From Desulfonatronovibrio magnus (GTDB taxonomy: Bacteria > Desulfobacterota > Desulfovibrionia > Desulfovibrionales > Desulfonatronovibrionaceae), in contig NZ_JYNP01000016.1 of assembly GCF_000934755.1 (NCBI RefSeq), positions 1 through 64,000 on the forward strand: a stretch of DNA of 64,000 nt, given 5' to 3'. Within the stretch, counting starts at the first letter, position 1; each line of letters opens with the position of its first letter. Below are positions 32,934 to 42,315 of the stretch, piece after piece. Both the position numbers and the translations under genes were made by a program. The notes beneath the pieces were generated by a model. It did not search any database. It saw nothing but the letters and a program-made list of their open reading frames with translations, and was not told the DNA's origin.

Positions 32934-34463
32934 TTAGAAGTTTTTGATCTGTCTGTTCAACTGACCATTACTGTTGAAGATATTTACTTCCATAGGCATC
33001 TGCCCACCGGTTACAGTGTGGGTGGCGCAGGCCAGGCACAGGTCATAGGGCCTGAAGGCCATTTCCACGTGATTGAGAAGTCCTTCAGTTACATTTCCAT
33101 CTTTGATAAAGTGTTTGGCAGCAGTCTTCACAGCCAGATTAATGGGAGCATTGTTATGTGTTGTGGCCACCACAAGGTTAGCGTTTTCCACTATCCCGTT
33201 ATCATCTGTAATATAATGATGAATCAAAACCCCTCTATTTGCCTCAAGAATGCCCACTCCTTCCTTAGTGCATGATGTAGGCTGGTTCCAGGTGTCAGTG
33301 CCGGTAATTTCCGGATCTCTTGACAGCTCCAGACATTTTTCTGCGGCAGCAAGTACTTCTATGGCCCTGGCCCAGTGATAGCCAAGGATATAGTGCACTG
33401 GCTTTGCTCCAAAAGTATTATGGAACTTTTCAAAATGCTCATGAGCTAAGGGAGTGGTTATTCCCTCAGTAACATTCATTCTGGCCAGAGGTCCTACGCA
33501 ATAGATATTGGTATCAGGGCCGCTTTTGATTCCGTCCCACGCTCCAAGCTTCTTGTTGTAAGGGAACTTGAGATATGACCAGGGCAGAACTCTTTCAGAT
33601 ATGAAATCCAGATATTCCTTGCCCTTGAATGTGCCAACAACATTGCCCCTGGCATCAATGGCCTTTTGGGTTCCATCATAAAAGGCCATTTTATTCTGCT
33701 CATCCACAGTGGCAATGTATCCAACCTCAACCTTGAACATGTCACCGGTAACCAGCTCCATGTACTTGGGGTTTTTCAGGACAACGTCTTCAAAGACCTG
33801 CAGGGTCAGCTTACCAAGTTCCACAAGCTCTTCAGCCCACTTTTCAATCTGGACCCGTTCATCTTCGTTGATCCTTTTGGACCAGCCGCCAGGAAGGGCA
33901 GATACCGGATGGTTGGGCTTGCCTCCAAGAAGCTCGAATATCTTTACAGCCAGTCCGCGTTTGCGCAGAACCAGTTTACCAGTTTCAGCACCAACAGCTT
34001 TGATCAGCCCCACAAGGTTTCTTTCTCCGGCGGGCGCATCAGGCCCCACAACAAAATCAGGAAAGCCAAGGGCATAAAGCACTGCTGTATGATCTTCCAC
34101 AGTATGGGCACTGTAAAAAAGTTCTCGCAGCTTTCTGCCTGTTGTTGGTGGAGTTACGCCATAAACATCATCCGAAGCCTTCATGGCACACAGGAAATGT
34201 ACTGCCCTGCAAACACCGCAAACAGTTGACACTGTCCTTGGCACTTCCTCAATGGGCATGCCCTGCAAAAACTTTTCATACCCGCGAAATTCCACTGTCT
34301 GGAAAAAGGCATCGTCAACATTGCCATTATCATCAAGGAAAATGGCGATCTTTCCGTGCCCCTCCAAGCGGGTCATGGGATTGATTTCTATTTTTCTCAC
34401 TTTTGATTCTCCTTTATTTTGCATCCCAACGACTTTTTTCAGGAAAGCCGAGATTTTACTCAT
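32934..34463 (-). CDS. mvhA: MvhA-like [NiFe] hydrogenase large subunit (HdrABC-associated)
   Basis: This 509-residue protein has INPMTRLEGHGKIAIFLDDN, STVCGVCRAVHFLCAMKASD (first CxxC pair) and YDLCLACATHTVTGGQMPME (second pair, then a cleavable C-terminal tail). That is the group 3c cytoplasmic hydrogenase that hands electrons through MvhG and MvhD to HdrA. GGAGG eight bases before the ATG at 34463 fixes the start; the first 20 residues are an extension. It is the last gene of hdrACB-mvhDGA and ends before a hairpin. Both CxxC motifs have Cys, none Sec. Confidence 0.93.
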   Translation of the reverse strand: MSKISAFLKKVVGMQNKGESKVRKIEINPMTRLEGHGKIAIFLDDNGNVDDAFFQTVEFRGYEKFLQGMPIEEVPRTVSTVCGVCRAVHFLCAMKASDDVYGVTPPTTGRKLRELFYSAHTVEDHTAVLYALGFPDFVVGPDAPAGERNLVGLIKAVGAETGKLVLRKRGLAVKIFELLGGKPNHPVSALPGGWSKRINEDERVQIEKWAEELVELGKLTLQVFEDVVLKNPKYMELVTGDMFKVEVGYIATVDEQNKMAFYDGTQKAIDARGNVVGTFKGKEYLDFISERVLPWSYLKFPYNKKLGAWDGIKSGPDTNIYCVGPLARMNVTEGITTPLAHEHFEKFHNTFGAKPVHYILGYHWARAIEVLAAAEKCLELSRDPEITGTDTWNQPTSCTKEGVGILEANRGVLIHHYITDDNGIVENANLVVATTHNNAPINLAVKTAAKHFIKDGNVTEGLLNHVEMAFRPYDLCLACATHTVTGGQMPMEVNIFNSNGQLNRQIKNF

Positions 34464-34479
34464 GCTTACTACCTCCGGG

Positions 34480-35466
34480 CTAATTTTTACGGCCAGGGGT
34501 CAACTTCTGGTTAAGTATTCCTGCTGAGTAAGAATAGCGATAGCAAAATTTTGCCATATCATTGAACTTGCTCACAAACTTTTCCGCAGTCTGGTCATCC
34601 TTAAGACTGGAAGCAATCATTGAAGCGCATCTTGCTCCGTAATCCTTAACACCGGGAATAGGACCGCCGCATCCACGGCAGGGAATATTCACATTGAGAC
34701 AGGATGCCTGACAGTCTCCCTGCGTAACAGGGCCAAAACAGATATAGCCCTGCTGGAGCAGACATTTATCTTCATCCGGACGGCCGTCTATGGTCCTGAA
34801 TACTTCGCCTACAGGAAGCCTTTTTTGATCATGCTCTGCCGGGTTGCGCTTGCAAACGTCACACACTGCCTTTCCTGATGTCAGCCATGATCCCTTGGCG
34901 GGAAGGTTGCCGGCAACAATGGCCTGGACAGCCTGGGCCACAAAATCATGATGTGGAGGACAGCCACCAACAAAATAGTCAACATCCACCAGCTGATCTA
35001 TGGTGCTGACCCTGTTGGTAAAAGCCGGCAAGGTCAGATCATACTTTCCCTCCCACAGACATTGGGGTTCAGGCATAATACCGTCAGGATTATCAGTACC
35101 AAAGGTATCTTTATAGGCCTGATTAAACAGCTCTTCTTTGGAATATATATCACCGAGGGCTGCAATACCTCCCAGGGTCGCACATGCACCAAAGGCAACC
35201 AGGGTTTTGGACTTCTGTCTCAAGACCTTGACGGTATGTTCATTCTCAGTATTGCGGACCATACCATCCACAAAGGCCAGATCTATATATCCGTCCTCCA
35301 TGGCTTCTAAGTCTTTATATTTGACATCAGCAACTGTCGGTGCCCAGAAAACCACTTCAAGATGATCCAGTGCATCAACCAGCTTTTCAGACATGTCCAC
35401 CAAGGCCATTTCACAGCCTGCGCATCCACCTGCCAGCAGAAAACCGAATTTAATTTTATCAGCCAT
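34480..35466 (-). CDS. mvhG: MvhG-like hydrogenase small subunit
   Basis: This 328-residue protein has KIKFGFLLAGGCAGCEMALV (CxxC of the proximal cluster), LVAFGACATLGGIAALG, DYFVGGCPPHHDFV, and further cysteines in GKAVCDVCKR, CFGPVTQGDCQASCLNVN and PCRGCGGPIPGVKDYGARCA for the other clusters. There is no Tat leader, so it is cytoplasmic. It takes electrons from the Ni-Fe site in MvhA. Its stop codon lies 16 bases before mvhA. Confidence 0.93.
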   Translation of the reverse strand: MADKIKFGFLLAGGCAGCEMALVDMSEKLVDALDHLEVVFWAPTVADVKYKDLEAMEDGYIDLAFVDGMVRNTENEHTVKVLRQKSKTLVAFGACATLGGIAALGDIYSKEELFNQAYKDTFGTDNPDGIMPEPQCLWEGKYDLTLPAFTNRVSTIDQLVDVDYFVGGCPPHHDFVAQAVQAIVAGNLPAKGSWLTSGKAVCDVCKRNPAEHDQKRLPVGEVFRTIDGRPDEDKCLLQQGYICFGPVTQGDCQASCLNVNIPCRGCGGPIPGVKDYGARCASMIASSLKDDQTAEKFVSKFNDMAKFCYRYSYSAGILNQKLTPGRKN

Positions 35467-35880
35467 TTAAGCACCTCCCTTGAGGGGGTTAGGCCCCAGT
35501 TCCTGCAGTTCTCTGGTGAACTCCTCCACCACTTGAGCAAAGCGCTGGCCTTCTGCCCCTGAAATCCATTCCAGCCTGAAGCGTCTGGGATCAAAACCCG
35601 CATCTTCAATCATTTTCTTAAGTACAGTCATCCTGCGGGAAGTTTTGTGGTTACCGTCTTTGTAATGACAGTCCCCGTAATGACATCCGCCCACAAGCAC
35701 TCCATCTGCTCCTCTCGCCAGAGACTCTAAGATATATTCCGGCTCAACACTTCCTGAACAAGGGACCCTGATAAGCTTAATGGTAGGCGGGTATTTGCAG
35801 CGCAGGTTACCGGCCAGGTCAGCTCCGGCATATGTACACCACTGGCAGGCAAAGCCCACTATATTTGGACTGAAAGACAT
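35467..35880 (-). CDS. mvhD: MvhD-like electron-transfer subunit linking hydrogenase to Hdr
   Basis: This 137-residue protein reads NIVGFACQWCTYAGADLAGN, IKLIRVPCSGSVEPEYILES and VLVGGCHYGDCHYKDGNHKT, with five conserved Cys for a 2Fe-2S cluster. In methanogens it carries electrons from MvhG to the FAD of HdrA. It lies exactly between hdrB and mvhG, and its stop abuts the mvhG start. Length matches the family. Confidence 0.95.
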   Translation of the reverse strand: MSFSPNIVGFACQWCTYAGADLAGNLRCKYPPTIKLIRVPCSGSVEPEYILESLARGADGVLVGGCHYGDCHYKDGNHKTSRRMTVLKKMIEDAGFDPRRFRLEWISGAEGQRFAQVVEEFTRELQELGPNPLKGGA

Positions 35881-35899
35881 TTAACTATCCTCCTGATTC

Positions 35900-36811
35900 T
35901 TATTTCTGGATTTTTCTTTTATCACTTTGAATCTCAGCGATCATTTCATCCCTTGGGGTCTGACTGATTGCTGCTACCTGCGCTGGATCAAAACCAAGGG
36001 CCAGAGCCAGTACCTGGGTATAGTAAAATACAGGTATGCTGAAATCGATCACACCGCGTTCCTTGAGAATCTGCTGAGACATATCAAATTGCAGAAAACA
36101 CGAAGAACAGGTGGTCACAATCATGTCCGGGTCAATCTCTTCCTTCATGGACATGAGCTTATCCGTGAACAGCTTTAATGACTTTTCCACATCAGTGGAG
36201 CGCATTCCGCCCATACCGCAGCAAAACTCCAGCCGGCTGTAGTGAGGCACATCCGCTCCAAGGGCCTGGGTCAGCTCCTTTAGAATTGTAGGAAAGAAGG
36301 AATTTTTCTCTTGGACAGGATACACATCTGACGGCCACAGGATATGACATCCGGGCTGGATGGCCACTTTCAGGCCATCCAGAGAATAAACCAGACTTTC
36401 CTTAATCTTTTCTGGACCGACTTTTTCATAAAGCACGTGGGAAACATGAAATACGTTCGAGGTACCCTTGTACTCGCGATCAATGGTCTTGAGATTTGCA
36501 TTGACCCTTTTTTTGCGGTCAGGGCTGTCTTCAATAAAATGCTTGGCCTCGTTCATAACACCGTAGCAGCTGTTGCAGCCGGTCATGATATCAATGCCTT
36601 TGTCTTCAGCCAGGGTTATATTGCGCGACGATATGGTACACCACGTATCAAGATCAAATGAAGGTGCTGTTCCCCAGGCTGGACAGCAGGTGGCCCCTTC
36701 CAGATCTTCTATTTCAACCCCAAGGGCTGGAAAGATCTTGCGGAAGGACTGCTCAATGTCCGGGGCTTTAAAAGGGATGTTGCACCCCAGGTATAAACCG
36801 AGTTTTTCCAT
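35900..36811 (-). CDS. hdrB: HdrB-like heterodisulfide reductase subunit B
   Basis: AAAGGAG before the ATG at 36811 sets the start (MEKLGLYLGCNIPFKAPDIE). Two CCG domains give ATCCPAWG with TGCNSCYG, and FCCGMGGMRS with TTCSSCFLQF, the Cys sets that hold the non-cubane 4Fe-4S clusters where a disulfide is reduced. In sulfate reducers the partner may be DsrC-type or other thiols rather than CoM-S-S-CoB. The 303-residue length is normal. A 28-codon upstream extension lacks similarity and is excluded. Confidence 0.93.
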   Translation of the reverse strand: MEKLGLYLGCNIPFKAPDIEQSFRKIFPALGVEIEDLEGATCCPAWGTAPSFDLDTWCTISSRNITLAEDKGIDIMTGCNSCYGVMNEAKHFIEDSPDRKKRVNANLKTIDREYKGTSNVFHVSHVLYEKVGPEKIKESLVYSLDGLKVAIQPGCHILWPSDVYPVQEKNSFFPTILKELTQALGADVPHYSRLEFCCGMGGMRSTDVEKSLKLFTDKLMSMKEEIDPDMIVTTCSSCFLQFDMSQQILKERGVIDFSIPVFYYTQVLALALGFDPAQVAAISQTPRDEMIAEIQSDKRKIQK

Positions 36812-36824
36812 TTTGAGTCTCCTT

Positions 36825-37340
36825 TTAATATAATCCCAGTTCGCCCATGGGGCTGTTTTCCAGCAGGGTCTGAATTTCTTTCTGGGCCTTTTCATTGTAA
36901 GCTGATGTAGGAGCTTCAGGTGGAAGGCCTACTTTTTTCCTCAGTTCTGTGGCATCGGTAAACACAGCATGACCATAAGAATGCAGGTTCATCTGACTGG
37001 TCATGGCTGAAGTGGAAAAAGCCAGATCATTGGCCTGGTAACGCCTGAAGGCAAAGACCACTTCCTGAGGCCTTACTCCCTGCGGACAGATTTCTGTGCA
37101 CCTGTTGCAGGCCTGACAGCCCCAGGTGGATGTTTCCTCGATTATTTCTTCAAGCTGACCATTCAGAACCTTTTTGATAAGCAGTCTGCACAATACTGGA
37201 AATCCGGCTTTGACCCCTGGACAGACTGCGGAACATGCCCCGCACTGGACACATTTGAGAATCCCGGTCCCGCCAAAATCCTGAATGGTCTTGACAGCTT
37301 CCGAGATCTTTTCACTGTCTAATTTAATATATTCAGACAT
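36825..37340 (-). CDS. hdrC: HdrC-like heterodisulfide reductase subunit C
   Basis: This 171-residue protein has CVQCGACSAVCPGVKAGFPV and CQACNRCTEICPQGVRPQEV, two 4Fe-4S ferredoxin motifs that relay electrons from HdrA to HdrB. The C-terminal region contains AFRRYQANDLAFSTSAMTSQ, as in HdrC proteins. It sits between hdrA and hdrB, with a heptad-repeat tract before its start. Confidence 0.93.
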   Translation of the reverse strand: MSEYIKLDSEKISEAVKTIQDFGGTGILKCVQCGACSAVCPGVKAGFPVLCRLLIKKVLNGQLEEIIEETSTWGCQACNRCTEICPQGVRPQEVVFAFRRYQANDLAFSTSAMTSQMNLHSYGHAVFTDATELRKKVGLPPEAPTSAYNEKAQKEIQTLLENSPMGELGLY

Positions 37341-37351
37341 ATGGTTATCCT

Positions 37352-37402
37352 TTTGGAAGTTTTAAGATTTAAGATTTAAGTTTTAAGTTTTAAGTGTTAA
37401 GA
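37352..37402. repeat. TAAGTTT heptad tract between hdrA and hdrC
   Basis: Six or seven units of AAGTTTT/AAGATTT run through the ~120-base gap of an otherwise tight operon, 16 bases upstream of the hdrC start. The same unit lies in two other gaps of this window. Confidence 0.8.
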
Positions 37403-37459
37403 AAAGACAGGTGGTCTGATTTGGCAGACCTGCTGCAACTTATATCCACTTGAAACTTA

Positions 37460-39481
37460 TCAGGCAGTCAGCGCTCTGATCTGAGCGTAGATCTGTTCCT
37501 CTTCATATCCGTGTAGAACAATGGCTGCTGAAGGACAGGCAGTGGTGCACACCCCGCAACCCTTACACGCGGTCATGTCGATTTCCGCTCTGGGTTTATC
37601 TGCAACGATCCTCAGAGTAATGGCATCATAAGGACACAGGGGCAGACAGATTCCACATCCACTGCATTTTTCGGTATGAACCTCGGATATGATGGGATCA
37701 ATCCTGACCTTGCCCTGAGCCAGAGGTACTGCAGCAACGGCTGCTGCTCCCTTGGCCTGGGATACAGTGTCTGGAATATCTTTGGGGCCCTGACAGCACC
37801 CGGCCAGGAAAAGACCCTGCACTGAGGTTTCCACGGGTCCAAGCTTGGGGTGGAGTTCACGGTAAAAATGAGATCCGCAGAATTGCAGGCCTGTGGCCTG
37901 GGCCAGTTTCTTGGCAGTGTCCGGGGCCTCAATGGCTGTAGCCAGGACAACCAGGTCGGATTCGTATTCAATGGGTACAGCTGCTTCCATGTCATAGGCC
38001 AGAACCCTGAGCCGGTCTTCAGGCAGAATTTCCAGTCCGCCTACTTTTCCTTTCAAAATGTTGATGCCCATAGAGCGAGCACCGGTATAATATTCATCGT
38101 ATTCCTTGCCTGCTGCCCGGACATCAATAAAATGCATGTAGATATTGATATCCTTATACTTTTCCTTGATAAGCCTGGCCTGCTTGATCATGTACATGCA
38201 GCAGACCCTTGAGCAGTAGGTGTGAAATTTTTCATCTCTTGAGCCCACACAGGAAACAAAAGTAATGGTCTTGGGTTTCTGCTTGTCAGAGGGACGCAGC
38301 AGCTTGCCTTCTGAAGGTCCTGTAGCTGAGATGATTCTCTCTAACTGCAGGGCAGTGACCACATTGGGGGAATCAGGAGCCAGCTCTTTGAACCATTTCT
38401 TGTCCATGACCTGATAGCCTGTGGCCACGACAATTGTTCCTACCTGGATCTCTTCAATTTCGCCCTGGGGATCTAACTGCTGGCTGCGGTTAATGGCGTC
38501 AGCCGGGCAGGCCTCCTGACAGGGTGCAATCATGGGCTTACCTGTTTTCTTGCTGATCTTTGGCTCTTGACCAAACTTATGGCCCTTACAGCTGATACAG
38601 CTGGCAGCATCTACAACTGCCTTTTTAGGCACAGCCTGGGGAAAATGAATGTATGCTGCACCCCTTGGGGATAAGCCCTGGTTGAATTCATCCGGGATTT
38701 TGCCCTTGGTCTGCTCTAAGCAGACTTCAGCACAGTCCCCGCAGCCGGTACACTTTTTCCAGTCAATATATGACTGCTTATGCCTGACCTTGACTTTAAA
38801 ATTGCCTACAAAACCTTCCACTTCCTCCACTTCACTGTAGGTCATGAGCTTAATATTGGGATGGTTGCCCACATCAACCATAAGGGGAGTAAGGATACAG
38901 GCAGAACAGTCATTGGTGGGAAAAGTCTTGTCCAACTGAGCCATGATTCCGCCTATGGACGGATCTTTTTCCACCAGATAGGTGGTGTAGCCCATGTTGG
39001 CCAGTTCAAGGGCTGAGGATATGCCTGCCACTCCACCGCCAATGACCAGGGCAGCCTGGGTCACATCCACATACTTGTCTTCCAGGGGCTTGAGCCTGGA
39101 AGCCTTGCCCACAGCACTGGCCAGAAGCTTCATGGCCTTTTCAGTGGCCAGCTCAGGTTCATCAGGGTGAACCCAGCTGCCCTGGTCCCGGATATTGGCC
39201 ATTTCAAAGAGATACTTGTTCAGCCCGGCAGCTTCCACAGCAGCCCGAAATATGGGCTCGTGGGTTCTGGGCGTGCACGCTGCAACAACCACCCGGTCCA
39301 CCAGACCTTCCCTGATATCCTGTTTGATGAGTTCCTGTCCGGAATCAGAACACATGAAAAGGTCTTTACGGGCAACCGCTACTTCCGGTAAGGTTTCAGC
39401 AAATGCTCGTACAGACTCAATGTCAATGACTCCGGCGATGTTGGTACCGCAATGGCACACATATACGCCTACTTTAGGCAT
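37460..39481 (-). CDS. hdrA: HdrA-like flavin subunit of heterodisulfide reductase
   Basis: This 673-residue protein starts VGVYVCHCGTNIAGVIDIES. It has VVAACTPRTHEPIFRAAVEA, the FAD-binding VIGGGVAGISSALELANMGY, TFPTNDCSACILTPLMV, an inserted ferredoxin-like CTGCGDCAEVC, and C-terminal motifs CSGCGICLPLCP and CKGCGVCTTACP. HdrA bifurcates electrons from MvhD to ferredoxin and to HdrC/HdrB. AGGAGG precedes the ATG. It is the first gene of the operon. The ACTPRTHEPIF position that is Sec in some HdrA proteins is Cys here. Confidence 0.95.
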   Translation of the reverse strand: MPKVGVYVCHCGTNIAGVIDIESVRAFAETLPEVAVARKDLFMCSDSGQELIKQDIREGLVDRVVVAACTPRTHEPIFRAAVEAAGLNKYLFEMANIRDQGSWVHPDEPELATEKAMKLLASAVGKASRLKPLEDKYVDVTQAALVIGGGVAGISSALELANMGYTTYLVEKDPSIGGIMAQLDKTFPTNDCSACILTPLMVDVGNHPNIKLMTYSEVEEVEGFVGNFKVKVRHKQSYIDWKKCTGCGDCAEVCLEQTKGKIPDEFNQGLSPRGAAYIHFPQAVPKKAVVDAASCISCKGHKFGQEPKISKKTGKPMIAPCQEACPADAINRSQQLDPQGEIEEIQVGTIVVATGYQVMDKKWFKELAPDSPNVVTALQLERIISATGPSEGKLLRPSDKQKPKTITFVSCVGSRDEKFHTYCSRVCCMYMIKQARLIKEKYKDINIYMHFIDVRAAGKEYDEYYTGARSMGINILKGKVGGLEILPEDRLRVLAYDMEAAVPIEYESDLVVLATAIEAPDTAKKLAQATGLQFCGSHFYRELHPKLGPVETSVQGLFLAGCCQGPKDIPDTVSQAKGAAAVAAVPLAQGKVRIDPIISEVHTEKCSGCGICLPLCPYDAITLRIVADKPRAEIDMTACKGCGVCTTACPSAAIVLHGYEEEQIYAQIRALTA

Positions 39482-39756
39482 GATCTACCTCCTTGGGCCA
39501 AGGGTTGAAATTAACAGGCCGGATGGTTGAACACTTACAACAGAAGTATTCCATCAAGCCTTCAAGACTTACTACGTTTTCCAAAAAATGATGCGCAAAT
39601 AGCACGTTCAGATCGCTAAGTATGCTATCGACGAGTAAAATAAATGTTGAACGTATATAGATCAAGCAATAGTGATATTTGTGAAATAATGTCCAATACT
39701 ATTTTTAAATGATTATGGATGAATACTATTGATTATTTCAATAAAGGAAAACTTGA
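39482..39756. other. Divergent promoter region of hdrA and apgM
   Basis: 275 bases separate the divergent hdrA and phosphoglycerate mutase genes. AT-rich segments around 39640-39660 (GAACGTATATAG) could be a -10 region, but no operator could be defined. No repeat or gene is seen. Confidence 0.4.
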
Positions 39757-41067
39757 ATGAACAGAACTTTTGTGCTGATTTTGTTAGATGGGCTGGGAGA
39801 CAGGTCATATGCTGAACTTGGAGGCAAGACCCCTTTACAGGCTGCTGAAACCCCTTTTCTGGATGAGCTGGCAGGCATGGGCTGCAATGGTCTGTTTCAT
39901 GCCTCATTTCAAGGCCAGGCCCTACCCAGTGAAAATGCCCACTTTGCCATGTTTGGATATAAGCCAGACGACTTTCCAGGGCGCGGAGCATTAGAAGCCC
40001 TGGGTGCAGGCATTGATTTGGCCATGAATGATGTGGCTGTACTGGCCAACCTGGTCCAGGTGGCTGAAGAAGATGGGTGTTTGAAATTTGTCCGGGAAAA
40101 GGTCAAGGCTGATAAATCGTACTTTCAGCAGGCCTTTAAAAGAATTGCCTCATTCAGTTCTGACGTGGTAGAGCTTGAGCTGATCCCGTACAAAGGTTCT
40201 TTTGCCATTATAAAATTAACAGGCGTTGTTTCTCCATTCATTACAGATTCAAACCCCATTGTTGAGGGCCGCTTTCTGCTGGAAGTTTTTCCGTGGAAAG
40301 AATACAGCAGCCATGAGCCAAGCATCAGGACAGCAAAGATTATGAATCAGTACCTGGCATGGGCCTGGAAAACATTGAGCCGTAATGTACAGTCAGATCC
40401 AGATGCAGACAGCAGTGCTGCAGTTCTCAACGGGCTCATCACTCAAAGGGCAGGACAACTCAAAAAAGTGATTCCTTTTCATGAAAAGTTCGGGCTGAAT
40501 GGGGCATCCATATCTTCCGGTGCTATATACGCCGGGCTGTGCAGCTATCTTGGGATTAAGCATATCAAAGGTCATGAAGATGATGATCCTGGAGAGGAAA
40601 TCAGGCACAGAATCCACCAGGCTCACGGACTTCTGGACACGCATAACTTTATCCACGTCCATTCCAAAGCCCCGGATGAAGCAGGCCACGCCAAAGATCC
40701 TCTGCTCAAAAGACAGGCCATTGAACAGTTAGATAAGGGCCTGGCTGCGTCACTGCCGCAGCTTCTTAAAAGAAAAGATATTGTTCTGGCAGTTACTGCT
40801 GATCATTCCACTCCATGCAGAGGTGTAATGGTCCACTCCGGAGAGCCTGTACCCTTATGCATTCTTGGCCCTGGTGTGAGAAAAGACTATGTTAAAAAGT
40901 TTGATGAAGTATCAGCAGGAGCAGGAGGCCTGGGCTTTGTGCGCGGACCCGAACTGATGCCTATGGTGCTGAACTACCTGGACAGGGGAAAACTTGTGGG
41001 ACTCATGGACACCCCTGTTGATCAGCCCTACTGGCCGGGCCGGTCAAAGCCTTTGCGGGTTGATTGA
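39757..41067 (+). CDS. apgM: Archaeal-type cofactor-independent phosphoglycerate mutase
   Basis: This 436-residue protein has VLILLDGLGDRSYAELGGKT, ALPSENAHFAMFGYKPDDFP, RGALEALGAGIDLAMND, FIHVHSKAPDEAGHAKDPLL and VLAVTADHSTPCRGVMVHSG. These are the metal-binding and Ser-nucleophile motifs of the ApgM branch of the alkaline phosphatase superfamily, which interconverts 3- and 2-phosphoglycerate. The Ser is in PSENAH. It could also be a related phosphonopyruvate-decarboxylase-like enzyme; ApgM is the better match. It stands alone and its stop codon overlaps a Fic remnant on the other strand. Confidence 0.85.
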   Translation: MNRTFVLILLDGLGDRSYAELGGKTPLQAAETPFLDELAGMGCNGLFHASFQGQALPSENAHFAMFGYKPDDFPGRGALEALGAGIDLAMNDVAVLANLVQVAEEDGCLKFVREKVKADKSYFQQAFKRIASFSSDVVELELIPYKGSFAIIKLTGVVSPFITDSNPIVEGRFLLEVFPWKEYSSHEPSIRTAKIMNQYLAWAWKTLSRNVQSDPDADSSAAVLNGLITQRAGQLKKVIPFHEKFGLNGASISSGAIYAGLCSYLGIKHIKGHEDDDPGEEIRHRIHQAHGLLDTHNFIHVHSKAPDEAGHAKDPLLKRQAIEQLDKGLAASLPQLLKRKDIVLAVTADHSTPCRGVMVHSGEPVPLCILGPGVRKDYVKKFDEVSAGAGGLGFVRGPELMPMVLNYLDRGKLVGLMDTPVDQPYWPGRSKPLRVD

Positions 41068-41427
41068 TGGTCGTGAATATTTGTGGTCATTTAAGAATGG
41101 CTCATAATCATTTTTCGTATGGGCTGTATCCAGGGTCTCGTAATATTCCATCCGCTTTTCCACAGGCAGAACAATCGGTGGGAGCCCGCTTTTCATGAGC
41201 TCCAGATTCATCAGCAGCCATGATGTTCTGCCATTGCCGTCCACAAAAGGATGGATTTTCACAAAAACACCATGAACACGGGCAGCCAGTTCACTGGCCT
41301 GGGTATAAGGCGCTTGAGTGGTTACATTGACAGCCACCACTACATACAAATCACCTGTACTGGCTGTAAAAAACCTGGGCTCATCCTCGTTCAGGGTACC
41401 GGCAAATTCCAGTTTGGCTATACCCAC
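41044..41427 (-). pseudogene. Fic-domain protein fragment
   Basis: The fragment contains ASELAARVHGVFVKIHPFVD with GNGRTSWLLMNLELMKSGLP, the HxFxDGNGR motif of Fic AMP-transferases, and a C-terminal LDTAHTKNDYEPF helix. Full Fic proteins are 200-370 residues; here only about 127 remain, and the N-terminal ~60 residues look scrambled. The C-terminus overlaps the end of apgM by 24 bases. Fic enzymes attach AMP to proteins. This copy lacks the N-terminal substrate flap and is likely inactive. Confidence 0.65.
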
Positions 41428-41493
41428 ATCACCTTGTTTGCCTCTATAAACATGATAATAACTTCTTAAAATATTGGTCCTATGGCGAGAAGC

Positions 41494-42231
41494 TTACAAC
41501 CACCTGAACCAGTCTCTCCATGATCCCTGGTCTTCATGTTTTTTGTTTCTGGATTCTTCTTTTTGAAATTTATAATAGCTGATTTGGGATCTTTGCCTTG
41601 CATAATCAATAATTTCAGGAAGGTCTTCAAAGTTCTCCAGAACATATTCATATCTTTGCCAAGCTGCACCATACTTTTTGGATCTCCAGTAAAAGTCAGC
41701 CACAAAAAGTTCATGTTCGGCCATGCGCAAACGAGATTGAACAATATAATATGATGAATATTCTGCGTAAGGCGTATCTGGAAATGTTTCTTTAACGCGG
41801 TGAAAGTATTCTAAGGCCTCTACCATGTGACCCTGGGGACGGTCTACAGTTCGGAATTTGCTGTAGTTGGCAAGGCCGGTGCGGAATAGGGCGTAAGGAG
41901 TAAGCTCGTGCCTGGGATTCATCTCAATGAACTCACGATAGGCATTCACTGCTGCAGTGTAATTACCAGCCTTAAAATACGCATCCCCAAGGGCTACCTC
42001 TGCTACAGGAGTATGCGGACTGAAAGGATACCTGTCTTTAAGCTCGGAAAAGTATCTGATAGCCTGTCGATAACGTTCTTCTTCCATGGCTGAGGTGCCA
42101 GCTTGAGCAAGTTCCCACGGGGTATCCTCTAAAGGACGCGGACCTCTCTGGAATAATGTACATCCTGTAAGCGAAAGGATGAGTATTGTTATTATTAAAC
42201 CTTTAAGCAGGTTTTTTGTATAAACTTGCAA
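41494..42231 (-). CDS. bamD: BamD-like outer-membrane assembly lipoprotein
   Basis: A lipobox LSLTGC follows a short hydrophobic stretch (KGLIITILILSLTGCTLFQR). Tetratricopeptide repeats come next: AIRYFSELKDRYPFSPHTPV, ALGDAYFKAGNYTAAVNAYR, EFIEMNPRHELTPYALFRTG and YAEYSSYYIVQSRLRMAEHE. BamD is the essential lipoprotein of the BAM complex. A TTG at 42231 with GGAG ten bases upstream gives a normal signal peptide; a longer frame from 42315 adds 28 odd residues and is less likely. The C-terminus is charged (RNKKHEDQGSWRDWFRWL). Confidence 0.85.
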   Translation of the reverse strand: MQVYTKNLLKGLIITILILSLTGCTLFQRGPRPLEDTPWELAQAGTSAMEEERYRQAIRYFSELKDRYPFSPHTPVAEVALGDAYFKAGNYTAAVNAYREFIEMNPRHELTPYALFRTGLANYSKFRTVDRPQGHMVEALEYFHRVKETFPDTPYAEYSSYYIVQSRLRMAEHELFVADFYWRSKKYGAAWQRYEYVLENFEDLPEIIDYARQRSQISYYKFQKEESRNKKHEDQGSWRDWFRWL

Positions 42232-42315
42232 GTTAGAAGCGCTCCATTCAGGCAGACAAGGGGCCTGCCCGACAAGTAACTGCCTTGGCAAGTGGAGTCT
42301 GCACTCTGCAGACAA

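Noticed and set aside
28852-34463. Selenocysteine in either [NiFe] hydrogenase large subunit
   Set aside because: Both C-terminal motifs read Cys (DPCIAC and DLCLAC); neither has UGA.
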